Positions 1 through 11,492 of a stretch of DNA of 64,000 bases are shown in pieces (position 1 is the stretch's first letter; each line of letters begins with the position of its first letter). Source of the DNA: Anaeramoeba flamelloides (lineage: Eukaryota > Metamonada > Anaeramoebidae); contig JANTQA010000026.1 of the NCBI GenBank assembly GCA_027625915.1, forward strand, positions 4,898,001-4,962,000, given 5' to 3'. The notes beneath the pieces were generated by a model. That model was not told where the DNA came from, ran no database searches, and was given only the letters and a program-made list of their open reading frames with translations. The position numbers and the translations under genes are program-made.

Positions 1-1667
1 AAAGGCGTTTTTTTATGTTTATATTCTGTTCTAAATCAAAAAACACACTTTTCAAACCCTTAGAAATATACCTAAGAAGATATTTATAGAATTATTTTTT
101 TTAGTTCAAGTTGGATATTTTACAAAAATGTTAATAACTCAGTAAAATTGAATAATTTCCCCATAAATCAATACCACCCCTCATTACTACTTGGAGACAA
201 GAAAAGAAAAATAAAAATCAAAAAAATGTCGAAAAAAAACCATTTTTTGGAAAAATTTTATTTTATAGTAGGGAAAAAAATGCCGGACATGAAAAAAATC
301 CCTGACAAGATTTTTAATTGTGAGTATTAGTAAAATTTTTGTCTAATTTCAATCAAATCCTTATTATAAATAACCAAATTTTTTATGAGATTAGTAATAA
401 TTCTACCTAAAGTTCATCAAAGTAAGGTGTCTCTGGAATACTAGAGTAATTGTTTGATAGCCATATGTTGATCAACTTTTTTTGAAAAACAATCGAGTTT
501 TATTGAGGTTTACTAGAGTTTGGAAAATGATAATTTTTCTCCTTGTTTTTTGATTGATTGAATTGTGTTTTGAACAAGTGTGATTTCATTAATCATCATT
601 CTAATAAGTGGGGGAGTTATAATTGAAAAAGTTCGATTCTTAAAAAAAGGAATTTGATTGTAAATAAATGAAATTACACAATAATTTTACTACTATTCAC
701 AATTAAAAATCTTGTCAGGGATTTTTTTCATGTACGGTATTTTTTTCCACTTCTCTAATCTTTAGATCAACCCTCGTAAGATCCTTGACCAAAAAAAAAA
801 GGATTGTATTTGTGGAGTATCTGAATAATTCATTTAGAACGACCACATTTAAAATAGAAAACTTTAAAAAAGTTTTAAATCTAGAAATTACAATGTCTAC
901 CTTGCATTTAAAGATTAATTCCTCACTTTTTTAAAATTAAAAAACTTTATAAAAGATTTAATTCTGAAAAAGTTTTCACTTTTTTAAAAATAGAAAACTC
1001 GAAAAAAGTTTTAAAAAAGTACTTACTTTTTTAAAATGGCTGGAATGAAAAGTTAATTATTATTGAAATTGTTTTTTATTTGACACACTATCTATCCAAT
1101 TACAGTTACTGTCAATTGAAAAATAAAAAGATCAAAATTTTCATATAGCTTTCCAAAAAAACACACAGCCCAAGAATTAAAAAAACAACAACAAATTCTG
1201 CAATTCTAAAAGGGAAATCATAATTTAAGCTTTCTTTAAGAATTAGAAATTTGATAATGTTCTATGATTAATACTAAAAATCTTTTTTTGGAAAGATAAT
1301 AAAAATTTTGTTCCATTTATTTTGAAACAAATAGTAGTTTCAAAATAGTTGTTTTAGAAAACACATTCAATTTTAGCTTTTGAACCAATTTTAGTTGTGT
1401 GGGATGATTGAAAAGAATGTTTGAAGTAAAACAAAAGTTTAGCACGAGGGTTTTACAGGTAGTTCTTATTCAATGGCAAGAAATTACTTTTTGAATAAGA
1501 ATTTATGTGGTGTAAATTTGGTGTTCATTTAGTTAATGAACGAGTTTGTTAATTAAACCCAGTTTGGGATCAAAAATGTTTAAAAATAAAAAACAACACG
1601 AGCAATTTAAAATCGATTGTTAAAGCAAATTGACATTAAAAAAATAAAAAAGAATTGGTTTTCATAC
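1..1667. other. AT-rich DNA downstream of (or a long intron in) the cullin gene
   Basis: Apart from the family A element at 264-757, I see no coding signal on either strand. No later cullin exon (cullin-repeat or cullin-homology region) could be recognised on the minus strand. Part of the stretch near 1090-1260 resembles 7380-7500 and probably belongs to another decayed repeat. Confidence 0.5.
264..757. mobile_element. Family A non-autonomous DNA transposon (MITE), copy 1
   Basis: About 494 bp with terminal inverted repeats. The left end (TATAGTAGGGAAAAAAAT) is matched inverted at the right end (ATTTTTTTCCACTTCTCTA), and the inversion continues inward for roughly 70 bases through the motif AAAATCCCTGACAAG and its complement. 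A second copy at 29546-30020 is closely similar along its full length, and a third, interrupted copy lies at 12964-13940. It has no open reading frame of note. The family is probably moved in trans by a transposase not present here. Confidence 0.85.
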
Positions 1668-2480
1668 TTGAGACACGAACCCCCCACAGCTGTGATTTGA
1701 GATTAATTCATTACTTTTATTTTCAAAATAAATCTCAGAGTCTAAGAGAAAGACTTTTTCAAAGTTGGTTTGATAAAATTTCTTTGTTTCATCTAGTTCT
1801 ATAAGCATCTGAATAACGTTCCCTAAAAGTTTTCTGTTGATGTGATCGCCTTTCCTTTCTTTTGAGATTTGGTTCATTATTAATTCGATCATTTTTTTTA
1901 AAATCGCATTCTGTGGTGTTTTGATCCCACGAAGCACATACTTGATCCAATATTTTTTTCCTCGTTCTTTTAAGGACAACCATTCTTGAACAACAATAAC
2001 TCTATCATGCTTATAGTAATTTGATAGGAAACAAAAATTGTCACCAAACAAAAGAATAAAAAAAAAAAAAATATAATGTTTTTTTTTTGATTTTTGGTTT
2101 TGTCAAAAACAGGATCGGCAAAAATAGTTGAAAAAGAAACAAAAAAAAAAAGATCATTTCAACTAATGTTCAAAAGTACTTACCAAAGTTTTGAAAATGT
2201 CTGAAAGTGTTATTAATAATTTGATATGCTGCTTCCATTTTTGGTTCATCACTGACAAAAAAGTTTCTTCTCGTAAAGTTTCAACAAAATTTGATTGCTC
2301 TTTGGTGTGCCTTTTCAAGATCGTGCAAATCACATTATACTGTTTATTCCCATAGCCACGAGTAACCAAATCATAAATTTTTGAATACAGCTGATAAAAG
2401 GAAATGGTTTCCGTTTTGTTCTGAAGTATACCTTCGATCATCTCCTTGATTGTATCCAAATCAGAATCTGGTTGATACAT
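1668..2480 (-). CDS. Cullin family protein, N-terminal part (2 exons; incomplete)
   Basis: Cullins are the scaffolds of RING ubiquitin ligases; the N-terminal cullin repeats bind the substrate adaptor. Exon 1 (2480-2184) encodes 99 residues from a Met, containing YQLYSKIYDLVTRGYGNKQY, which aligns with the first cullin repeat of CUL3/CUL1. A GTAAGT donor at 2183 and the first AG acceptor (2011-2010) bound a 174-bp phase-0 intron. Exon 2 (2009-1668) encodes 114 residues including ISKERKGDHINRKLLGNVIQ and YQTNFEKVF, matching the conserved IARERKG...QM...Y..DFE pattern of cullin 3. It ends at a GTATGA donor (1667). The cullin-homology domain, Rbx-binding winged helix and neddylation lysine are not found in the remaining 1.6 kb. 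Either a long intron runs off the window or the gene is truncated. Family assignment is firm; the paralogue is uncertain, CUL3-like by eye. Confidence 0.8.
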
Positions 2481-3959
2481 TTTGTATTTTTAAAAATTAG
2501 ACAACCTGGAAAAAATGAATTAATTCACTTTTTGTATTTTTAAATTAGAGTTAATTGTTAGGTTTTTTGAATTTCGATTTAATAGTCTGATTAAACAGGT
2601 AACTTTACGTTACCTGTTTTTTTCTTCTAGATGAAATTCATTAACTCTTCTGATTCTGGAAAAATTTTCAAAAAGAAAAAAATTCGAAATCAGATTTTAA
2701 TTATACAATAGTAGTTAAAGGTCTCATATTGAATTGTGTTTATGTCTTTTTTTCTCCCTTTTCAAAAACAAAATATATAAAGAATAGATTGATTATTAGA
2801 ATCTAATAGATTTGAAAAATAAACAACACATAAAAACAAAATTTAAGAAATTTCAATTGTCAAAAATTTAAATTTGAATTGTAAACATTAGGAAAAATTG
2901 ATTTTTTTTTTGGTTTTTAAGAGTATCAGATTTTCCTATTCATTTAAACTTGACTCTAAGACTTTGAAAATAAGTTTGTTAGAGTTTGAGGAATTTAAGT
3001 TTGATAATACTTTATTTGAAATTCTTGGAATAAGTAAAAATAATATTAGAAAAATTTCCTTTTCATTTCTGTTTTGTAATTACAATCATTTTGATAATTG
3101 TTTTTGACATTTTTATAATTTTTTTTCAAATATTTATTTTCTTGTTTTTTAAATTTTTGATTGATAATTTTTTGAATAATTTTGTTAAATTCAATAACTT
3201 TAATAATTTGAAAATAAGAACATTAACCTCAAAAAAAAATTGTTTGTCCAAAAATTTTTTCAAATTAGGTTTATTAATAACAAAAATAGAAAAGTAGATG
3301 GAAATTATTCTCAAATTAATATTAAAGCTTAATATTTCAATTTCCCATATTATTTCTCTAGAATTATATAGTTGTTGAAAATTAATCAAATTTTATGGAT
3401 AAAATCAATTATGTGTATGAATTACATCACTAATATGATTTTCCCTTTTGAAAATTGAGATGTAATTTATCATTTCTCAGAAAAAAATTTTAAATAGGAA
3501 AAAAATTATTAAATCTATTTTAATTACATAACGGTCACGATTATGAAAAACTTTTGAAAAAAAAATTAAATATTTGCTAATTTCTCGCTTTTTAATAACT
3601 TCACTGATAATAAACTCTATTGGTTAATAAAATATTGTTATCAAAAAATATTTTTTAATATATTTTACAATTTAAGTTGGAAAATTCAATTTTTCAGTTT
3701 CTATTAATATTTTTTTTCAAATTTAATAGTTGAAAAATTTGAAATTTTTTTTTCTTAACAGTTAAGAGGTCATTTTATTATATTTTAAAAGTTTTTTATA
3801 TTTAATATTATATCTTTCGAATAGGAAATTGATTATTTCGACTATTAAAGAATAATTTGTTATTGTTTTAATTTCAAAAAAAATATTTGTTTGTTTTTCC
3901 GTTAGGTGTTTATAACTTTTTGGAATAAACAGAAAAATTAAATAAATTTTGAGTTTAGT

Positions 3960-4800
3960 TCAAAAATTAACAAAAATCCTAGGACATTTTTCTTTAGGTT
4001 TGACAGAATTTAAAAGAATCAAGTAAGATCTATATGATTTTACTCAATTCTTTTGAATCCTGGAAAATATCCATTAGCTTTTCTTGGGTTTTCTGTTTAT
4101 TTGTTAAATCAATAGAAATACCGTTATATTTTTTTGAGTTTTCTGTTTTATTTGTAGAATCAATCGATTTTCGTTTGTTTTTTTTGAGTTTTTCTATTTA
4201 TTCGGAAAATCAACAGATTTTCTTTAGGTTTTTTTGAGTTTTCTATTTATTTAGAAAATGAATAGATTTTCGAAATAAAATAGAAAACCTTAAAAAAACC
4301 TAGAATGCTTAACATATAAAATAGAAAACCCCAAGAAAAACTAGGCACTTGACATACCCTTTTGTTTGTTTTTTTTTTAAATTTTTGATATCAACTGAAA
4401 AATTAATAAATTTTCGGTATATTCTAAAAAGTAAAAAAAAATATAGGAAACTTTCGTAAGGTTTTCCAGAATTTAAAAGAATTAAATAAAATCTTTGATT
4501 TTACTTTACAGTCAGTTTCACTTTTAAGGCACAAACTTTCAACGAAATTTAAGGCATAATAAATATCTCAAATTAAGGCACAAAATTCAAATTCTAGTAA
4601 AAATAAATTGTAAAAAAAAAAATTCCAAATTTTGTGCCTTAATTTGAGATTTTTTTGTGCCTTAAATTTCGTTGAAAGTTTGTTCCTTAAAAGTGAAACT
4701 GACTGTATTATTTCAAATTCTGGAAAACATAGGGACTTTCAAGATACTTATGTTGGATTTCCCATATTTCAAAAGAATTGAGTAAAATCTATTTGATTTC
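3960..4800. repeat. Family D degenerate repeats (several partial units)
   Basis: Repeated variants of GATTTTACTCAATTCTTTTG, CCTGGAAAA and CTAGGCACTTGAC occur here. The same phrases recur at 25725-26115, 34925-35180, 53280-53460 and 55348-55480. It is a low-identity repeat family of unknown type with no coding capacity. Confidence 0.5.
4507..4707. mobile_element. Palindromic TA/CAGT element (mariner-type MITE), copy 1
   Basis: This is a near-perfect palindrome of 201 bp bounded by TA, beginning CAGTCAGTTTCACTTTTAAG and ending with its complement. The arms are about 85 bp and the loop is a short AT-rich segment. TA target duplication and CAGT termini are typical of Tc1/mariner-derived MITEs. 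Other copies: 11294-11492, 36242-36444 and a decayed one at 26946-27137. Confidence 0.88.
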
Positions 4801-5989
4801 GTTCTTTTTTTTTATTATTTCTAAAATGAAAAAAAAACCTAGGTACTTGACAACAATTTCAATATTTATCAGCAGTTATTTTTTTATCAATAATTTGAGT
4901 TTTTTAGATGATAAGAGTGTTTTGGAAACTATTAGTTATTATCTATTCAAAAAAAAAATCCTAAAGTTGAATTTAAGGCTATTTCATTATCGCATCCATT
5001 GAAAATATTTACCCTAAAATAGACCTTTTTTCTATAATAAAGATATTTAAATTTCGTAGTACTATTAACAACAATAAATAAAAGAGTCTCAAGACTTTTA
5101 AGAGCTGAAATGATGATTATATTCTGAATAAAATCAATTAACAAAAATTAAATGATAATTGAAGTGGTAAATTTGTCTAACTTAGAATGGGTCCATTTTA
5201 TTTTTACTTACTAGTGTAGTGAAAAGGAAATTTTTCAAATATTTTTTTTAACTTATTTTTAATCTTTCAATCATGACTTCCGAAACTGAAATAACTCAAA
5301 CTCTAGTAATACTTATTTTCAAGATCTTAGAGTCAATTCTACATTCGTAGGAAAATCTGATACTCATAAAAACCAAAAAAAAAATTCCTTTTTCCTAATG
5401 TTTACAATTGAAATTTAAAATTTTGAAAAGTGAATATACTTAAATTTTGGTTTTATTTAATCTTTTGAATTCAATTGTATTACTAATAATCATCCTAAAT
5501 TTTTTGATTTGGCTTTTGTTTTAAAATATGTAAAAAAAATAAGTAACATAATAGAAAATTAGAACTTTTACTACTTTTGAATATTTTAAATCTGATTTGA
5601 CTTTTTTTTCCAGAAGCGTATATAAATTTTATTTACCTTAATTTGTATTTTATGAAAAATATAAATTTTAAATATTATTCTCGGGTTTATGGAGGTATTT
5701 CACCAAAAAATATAATGAATCGTTCTTTTTCTAGGTATAAAGTTTTGTTGGGAAATACTTAGAAAAGTTTATTTAATCTGAAAATTTTAATAATTATATG
5801 TTAGAATTTGAACTATAAATATTTAAATTTTTGGTAATAAACCTCTATTTCTTTTTTTCAAATTAACCTTTTAGAATACACTATGAAAACATTTAAAATT
5901 AAAATTGGTTGCCATATAATTGTAATTGGTATTTTTTTCTCTGTATTTAAGCTGTTTATAAAATGGATAAGTTATATAAAGTCCACTTT

Positions 5990-6610
5990 AGTCAAATGTT
6001 TCCAGTTTTATTGAAGAAATAGTCCATATTACCTGTGTTTAATTCATTATTCTTCTCATAATAAATTTTCAATTTTTAGATCAAGATCCTTTTTTCTAAT
6101 TTTGAAAAATTTATTTTTTTTTATATTTTGCTTTTTTTTTGTTCTTTCTCATTTCTTTTATTTTTTTTTACACAGTAAATTTGAAAAAAAAAATCATTTT
6201 AAACACCAGATTAACATTAAGAAAATTGATATTTTGTAAGTTCCGTTAAAAATTCATACATTTACTATTCAAAAACCCTATTGACAGCACTTTTAATTTT
6301 CTAAAGACATTGAGAAATTTTGCACGATACGTTCCAATGAAAGGCCCAAAAATTTTTTTAATCAATTTATTTTTTTGGAAAATTTATCGTTTGTTCAGGT
6401 ATTTCTTTTATGAATCTCAACTATAATCCAAAGTTTATTATTTCTCATATTTCTACACAATTGTAGTTTTGTTGATTCTTAAAAATAAATAAGTGAGAGG
6501 ATTTTTTTTTATAGTTGGTTCTTTGAGTGATATGGGGTGTATTTTCCTTTTGGGGTATAGAGATTTTATAAACTTTTTTTAAAATTAGAACTTGAGGGAT
6601 TAGTGTCTAC
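5990..6610. repeat. Family G decayed repeat, copy 1
   Basis: The order of landmarks (TTTTATTGAA, TTATTCTTCTCA, TTTTTAGATCAAGAT, a T-rich stretch, then CCAATGAAAG and TTTGTTCAG) recurs at 11870-12450 and, less well, at 39780-40330 and 47000-47170. It is non-coding; the class is unknown. Confidence 0.5.
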
Positions 6611-8314
6611 CAAGGAAAAGCCTACGATTAAAGTATGTTGTTATTTGGTGGAAATTACATTGAATTTTAGAGAATTCAATGACTCTAAAAAAACAAATTT
6701 GCAAAATAGTAATATTTGTTGATCTCATGAAGTAAAAATGAAATAGGTATTAGTAAAAACCCCAAATAATTTTCAGAAAAAATCTTCCTTTCTGGATAAA
6801 TTTAACGGTTTAATTATCAATATTCAGACCTCCAAAGTTGCGAAATATCTTTCTTATATGTGTGGCGAAATTTCGAAATAGTTTCTAAAAAATTAGTTGT
6901 TTTTTAAGAATTAACTAATTAACCAATAGTTTTTTTTGACTAATTATTTCAGAAATATTGGAAATATATTGATGTTACAATTAACTTTATAAAAAGGAAA
7001 CAAAGCTAAATATTCTATTGGTTTTTAATTTGTATTAAATTTTTGAAATTCAAAAATTATAAAAATAGTTACTTTTGAAAGTTATAAATATGAATTATTA
7101 AAGACTGGGATTACTTTGGTTTTGATTTCTTTATTTATATTTGAAACAATTAATTAAATAAAAATTTCAAATATGAACACTTTTTAATTGTGATCATTAA
7201 GTAAAAAGGATAATAATTCATTCTATAATAAGATTTATGAATAGATTTTTTAGAGTTATTTAAGCGATGGTATACTAATATCATTTACACCCGGTTATAA
7301 CATACTTTGATTATAGACGAATCCTTGAGAGACGTATCCCTTAAATTTTAAAGTTTTATTCCATTTATTTATATTTCTAAGTAATTAATGTTAAATACAA
7401 AATCAAAGTATCAAAATTTTCATTCGACTTTCCAATATGAAAGAACAAAATAATCAAAATAACAAGATTCAATCCAATTCTAAAAGACAAAAAGTAAGAA
7501 TATAACGAATGTACAGAATTAAAGAATTTAAATTTAGCTTCTGATCGTTAAAAAAATTTTTTTTGAAAGCAGGAATGAAAATTGTATTCAATTTTTTCTT
7601 CAACAAAAAGCAATCAAAAAATTCAATATTATTTTTTGAAACAAAAATGAGACAAAGATCATTTCTTGAATATTTTGAACAAAGAATTGTTTTATTTCGC
7701 AAATTTTCAATTTTTATTAAAATTTATCTAACAAATACAATAAATTTTTATTAATTTGTACCATAATTTAGGAACAAACCTGAAAAGTCAATTTGAATTT
7801 GGATAAAGTGTGTGTGTATGCTTCCGATCTTAAATCAAAGCTTGAAAAAACTGTAAAGAGTTAAAGTTTGATAATGGGTTAAACGTTGATGATGTTAGAT
7901 ATTAGCCAAATCGTAAATCTCTTTTTTTAAGTTTTTTTTTTACAAGTTAAAAAAAAAATCGTTCTAAGAAATCCACAAATTTGTTGGTTTTTATTGAGAA
8001 AATTTTAACAAATTTTAGCTGATTTTGGTCTTTCTAGAAAGAAATATTCAGAAAATTAAAATTCAATCAAGACATCTTAAAAATGAAAAAAATTTTGCAT
8101 TAATCAAAAGCTATCCATTTTAAAACTATTAAAATCTCATCAAAAGTGCTGTAATCTTTTCAATTTTATCAAAAATATTCAATTATAATTACAAATAAAA
8201 AATTGAACCATTTTAAAATGAAATATCAAAATATCAAAACCATAATTTTTTTTAAACAAACTTTTTTTCAAACAATTCACTTTACGAATTAAATCTGTAC
8301 CAATATTCAAATTA

Positions 8315-9990
8315 ATGAGAGAAATTTTACATTTACAAGTAGGTCAATGTGGAAATCAAATTGGATGTAACTTTTGGGAAGTAATATCTGAAGAACATGG
8401 TATTTCACAAAATGGTGAATATGAAGGAGATTCTGAATTACAATTAGAAAGAATTAATGTTTATTTTAATGAAAGTTCTGAATGTAAATCTCTTTTCAAA
8501 AATTCTTATTTTTATCTTTTTTACCAACTTCTTAACCCAAATATAACCATAAATATTTTTCTCTTGATTTCATTTTTTGACACTTATGATCTTTTTTTAC
8601 AAAAAAACCAAAAACAAAAACTATTAATCAAACAAATGCTTTTTCTCGCAACACACAATCAAAATAACAAACCTAACAAATACCAAAAGCAAGGTTTGTA
8701 CCAAGAGCAGTGTTAGTTGATCTTGAGCCCGGGACTATGGACACAATTAGATCTGGAAAACTGGGGAAACTCTTTAACCCAAATAGCTTCACGTTTGGAG
8801 AAAATGGCGCAGGAAACAATTGGGCCAAGGGGTATTACACGGAAGGCGCAGAATTAGTTGACGAAACAATGGACGTTATTCGAAAGGAAGCAGAAGGGTG
8901 TGATTGCATGCAAGGTTTCCAAATCGTTCACTCTCTTGGTGGCGGCACAGGCTCAGGGATGGGTACCTTATTAATAACCAAAATCCGCGAAGAATATCCA
9001 GATCGTATGATGTGTCCATACTCTATTATACCATCTCCAAAGGTAAGCAATACTGTTCTTGAGCCTTACAATGCCACCCTGTCCATCCACCAATTATTAG
9101 ACAACTCGGATGAAGTGATGTGTATTGACAATGAAGCGCTCATGAACATTTGTTTCAATACATTGAAATTGAAAGATCCAAAATTCAAAGATCTTAACCG
9201 TTTGGTCTCTTCGGTGATGAGTGGGATCACTGCCTCCTTAAGATTCCCAGGGCAATTAAATTCTGATTTACGGAAATTGGCAGTCAATTTGGTGCCGTTC
9301 CCACGACTACATTTCTTCTTGATTGGCTACGCACCTTTAACCAGTATCAATTCAACAGGCTACAACTCCTTGTCGGTCTCCGAAATAACCAACCAAATGT
9401 TCGATCCAAGGAATATGATGGCTGCATGTGACCCGAGACACGGGAAATATTTGACTGCTTCGGCCATTTATCGCGGTAGGATTGCAGAAAAGGAAGTTGG
9501 AGACGAAATAGTCAAAATCCAAAGCAAAAAAAGTGACAACTTTATTGAGTGGATCCCAAATAACATCAAGCACACAATATGCGATATCCCCCCAAAGGGA
9601 GAAAAAATCAGTGGTACATTCTTAGGAAATAACACATGTATCCAAGAAATGTTCAAAAGAATCGGAACCAACTTTTCACTCATGTTCAAAAGAAAGGCCT
9701 TCGTCCATTGGTATATCGATGAGGGCATGGATGAACTAGAATTTACAGAGGCAGAATCAAACATGAATGATATAATTAATGAATACCAAACTTACCAAGA
9801 GGCTTCACTTGAAGACATTTTTGACCAATATTATGATGATGAAGAAGACCAAGAATATGGTAACGAAGAAGAAGAAGAAGAATATGAAGAAGAAGAAGAA
9901 GGCGAATACGAAGACGAATATGAAAGAGAAAGTGGAGAAGAAGAATTGAGTGATGATGATGAAGAATATGAAGAAGAAAATATTAATTAA
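8315..9990 (+). CDS. Beta-tubulin with a long acidic tail (2 exons)
   Basis: Beta-tubulin pairs with alpha-tubulin to build microtubules and hydrolyses GTP. Exon 1 is 8315-8483 and exon 2 is 8690-9990; removing the 206-bp GT-AG intron restores an unbroken 489-residue frame, with the junction reading ...[19 protein letters not shown]. Visible hallmarks are the N-terminal MREI (target of tubulin mRNA autoregulation in animals), GQCGNQIG, the nucleotide loop [48 protein letters not shown] and TEAESNMND. The body is clearly beta but has several substitutions at usually constant positions. The C-terminal tail runs to about 60 residues of mainly Glu/Asp/Tyr, giving 489 residues instead of about 445. 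Exon 2 is noticeably richer in G+C than exon 1. AATAAA-like signals follow near 10187. Confidence 0.97.
8484..8689 (+). other. Intron of beta-tubulin
   Basis: Donor GTAAAT at 8484 and acceptor AAAAG ending at 8689. The exon 1 frame runs on into the intron to 8716, which makes a misleading 133-residue ORF; the family alignment fixes the junction. Confidence 0.9.
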
Positions 9991-10694
9991 TTTTGTTCCA
10001 AACACATTCTCTTAATTATTTTTTCACATTATTTGATATTTCTTTGAGGTCGATTCAATTTTTTTTTTTATCCTTTGGGAATGTTTTGTCAAAATATATT
10101 ACATACTTTTTGTGAATCGAATTTTCTTATTTTTAAAGGCTAATTTACTTTATTGTATTTTAACACCTTTAAACCGTAACTTTTTAAATAAATAAAAAAA
10201 AAAACGAATTTTGTATCAACAAACCGATTTTGATTCTTTTTTTTTCAACAACAATTCAACTTTTCAGAAATATTTGATAAATAATTTTTTTATAAATAGA
10301 TCTGTTATTGAAAAGGGAAATAGAATAGTGAAAAAGGATTTTTCTTTTTCATAATCATATTTTAGACCCCTAAAAAAAATAAAGTTAGAATTTAAATTAG
10401 TGTGTTATATATGCTCAAAGACTTGTAAGAATTTTTTTGATTAAAGTTTCAGATTTTGTTTCATAAAAGATTTTTCAATTAAACAAACTCAACACTAAAC
10501 TTCTGTCAACCATCGAAAAAAAATTCCAGATCTAATGAAACAGATTACGGAATTAATAAAAGGGAAATGAAAACAAAACAAAACAAAAAAGACAAAAAAT
10601 GAAATAGTTTGTAAAATCAAAATTATTTCCTAATTGAATTTAAAGTGGAGTATTGCTATACTCACAATTATTTAAATTGTGTCCAATTTTTTGG

Positions 10695-10699
<5 letters not shown>

Positions 10700-10727
<28 letters not shown>
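10700..10727. repeat. (TA)n microsatellite
   Basis: Fourteen TA units. Confidence 0.95.
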
Positions 10728-11242
10728 ACTCCATTTCACTCAAAGATGCCCAGCCAAAAATGAAAAAGTCACTTTTTTTTTAAGAATCAAACAAACTAAA
10801 ATTGTTTAGAAATAATAAACTCCGTATTAGAGTCGATAATCATGAAAGAAAAGCCTGAACAAACCATAAATTTCAAAAAAAAAAAAAGTTTGAAAAATTT
10901 TTTATGCCCTTTTCATTTCAACGTCTGTGCAAAATTTCTATATTTCTTTAGGAAATTAAAATTGTTGACAATAAGATTTTTTACTGTAGTATGTATGAAT
11001 TTTAAAAGAACATACAAAATCTTCACTTTTCTTAATTTTATTTTTGAATTTCAAATATTATCTTTTCAAATTTAATTTTAACAAACAAAAAAAAAAGAAG
11101 AAAAAAAAAAGCATAATATATAAAAAAAATTATTAGAATTGAGAAAAAATGTTTTTGATATAAAAATTAATAATTTTATTTTGAGAAGAATAATAGAGGT
11201 TTTGGTGATAACATGCTAAAATTCACACTAAAGTTACAAAAA

Positions 11243-11286
11243 TCGCGATAATTTCCATCAAATCGCGATATTCTATAAAATCGCGA
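11243..11286. repeat. Three spaced TCGCGA palindromes
   Basis: AATCGCGATA occurs at 11241, 11261 and 11279, about 18-20 bp apart, in otherwise CpG-poor AT-rich DNA just left of a palindromic element. It could be a decayed short tandem repeat or a protein-binding cluster. Confidence 0.6.
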
Positions 11287-11293
11287 TAATTAT

Positions 11294-11492
11294 TACAGTC
11301 AGTTTCACTTTTAAGGAACAAACTTTCACAGAAATTTAAGGTGCAGAAAATCTCAAATTAAGGCACAAAATTTGGAATTTTTTTTTTACAATTTATTTTT
11401 ACTAGAATTTGAATTTTGTGCCTTAATTTGAGATTTTTATTGTGCCTTAAATTTTGTTGAAAGTTTTTGCCTTAAAAGTGAAACTGACTGTA
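11294..11492. mobile_element. Palindromic TA/CAGT element, copy 2
   Basis: 199 bp bounded by TA, with CAGTCAGTTTCACTTTTAAG at the left and its complement at the right. The arms are slightly less perfect than in copies 1 and 3. Confidence 0.87.

Larger units (their letters stand above)
2855..5432. mobile_element. Element H: 2.6-kb foldback element with long inverted arms
   Basis: The stretch at about 2855-3110 (containing GTAAACATTAGGAAAAA and GAGTATCAGATTTTCCTA) is repeated in inverted orientation at about 5205-5432 (TAGGAAAATCTGATACTC and CCTAATGTTTACAAT). The arms match over more than 200 bases with moderate divergence. The interior is AT-rich with no transposase, and carries D-family repeats and one palindromic element. 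The simplest reading is a large non-autonomous foldback DNA transposon into which later elements inserted. Outer borders are good to about 10 bp. Confidence 0.65.
2481..8314. other. Gene-free region between cullin and beta-tubulin
   Basis: It holds the foldback element H (about 2855-5432), in which a palindromic TA element (4507-4707) and D-family repeats sit, and a decayed family G copy (about 5990-6610). The rest (5440-5980 and 6620-8300) is AT-rich DNA in which I recognise no gene. The 5' end of the tubulin transcript and its promoter must lie near 8200-8314, but no clear box is visible. Confidence 0.5.

Noticed and set aside
2898-3389. Phe/Lys-rich ORFs in the left arm of element H
   Set aside because: They are low-complexity chance frames on both strands within an inverted repeat.
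8484-8716. Extension of beta-tubulin exon 1 beyond ESSE
   Set aside because: The sequence loses tubulin similarity exactly at the GTAAAT donor and regains it after the acceptor at 8689.
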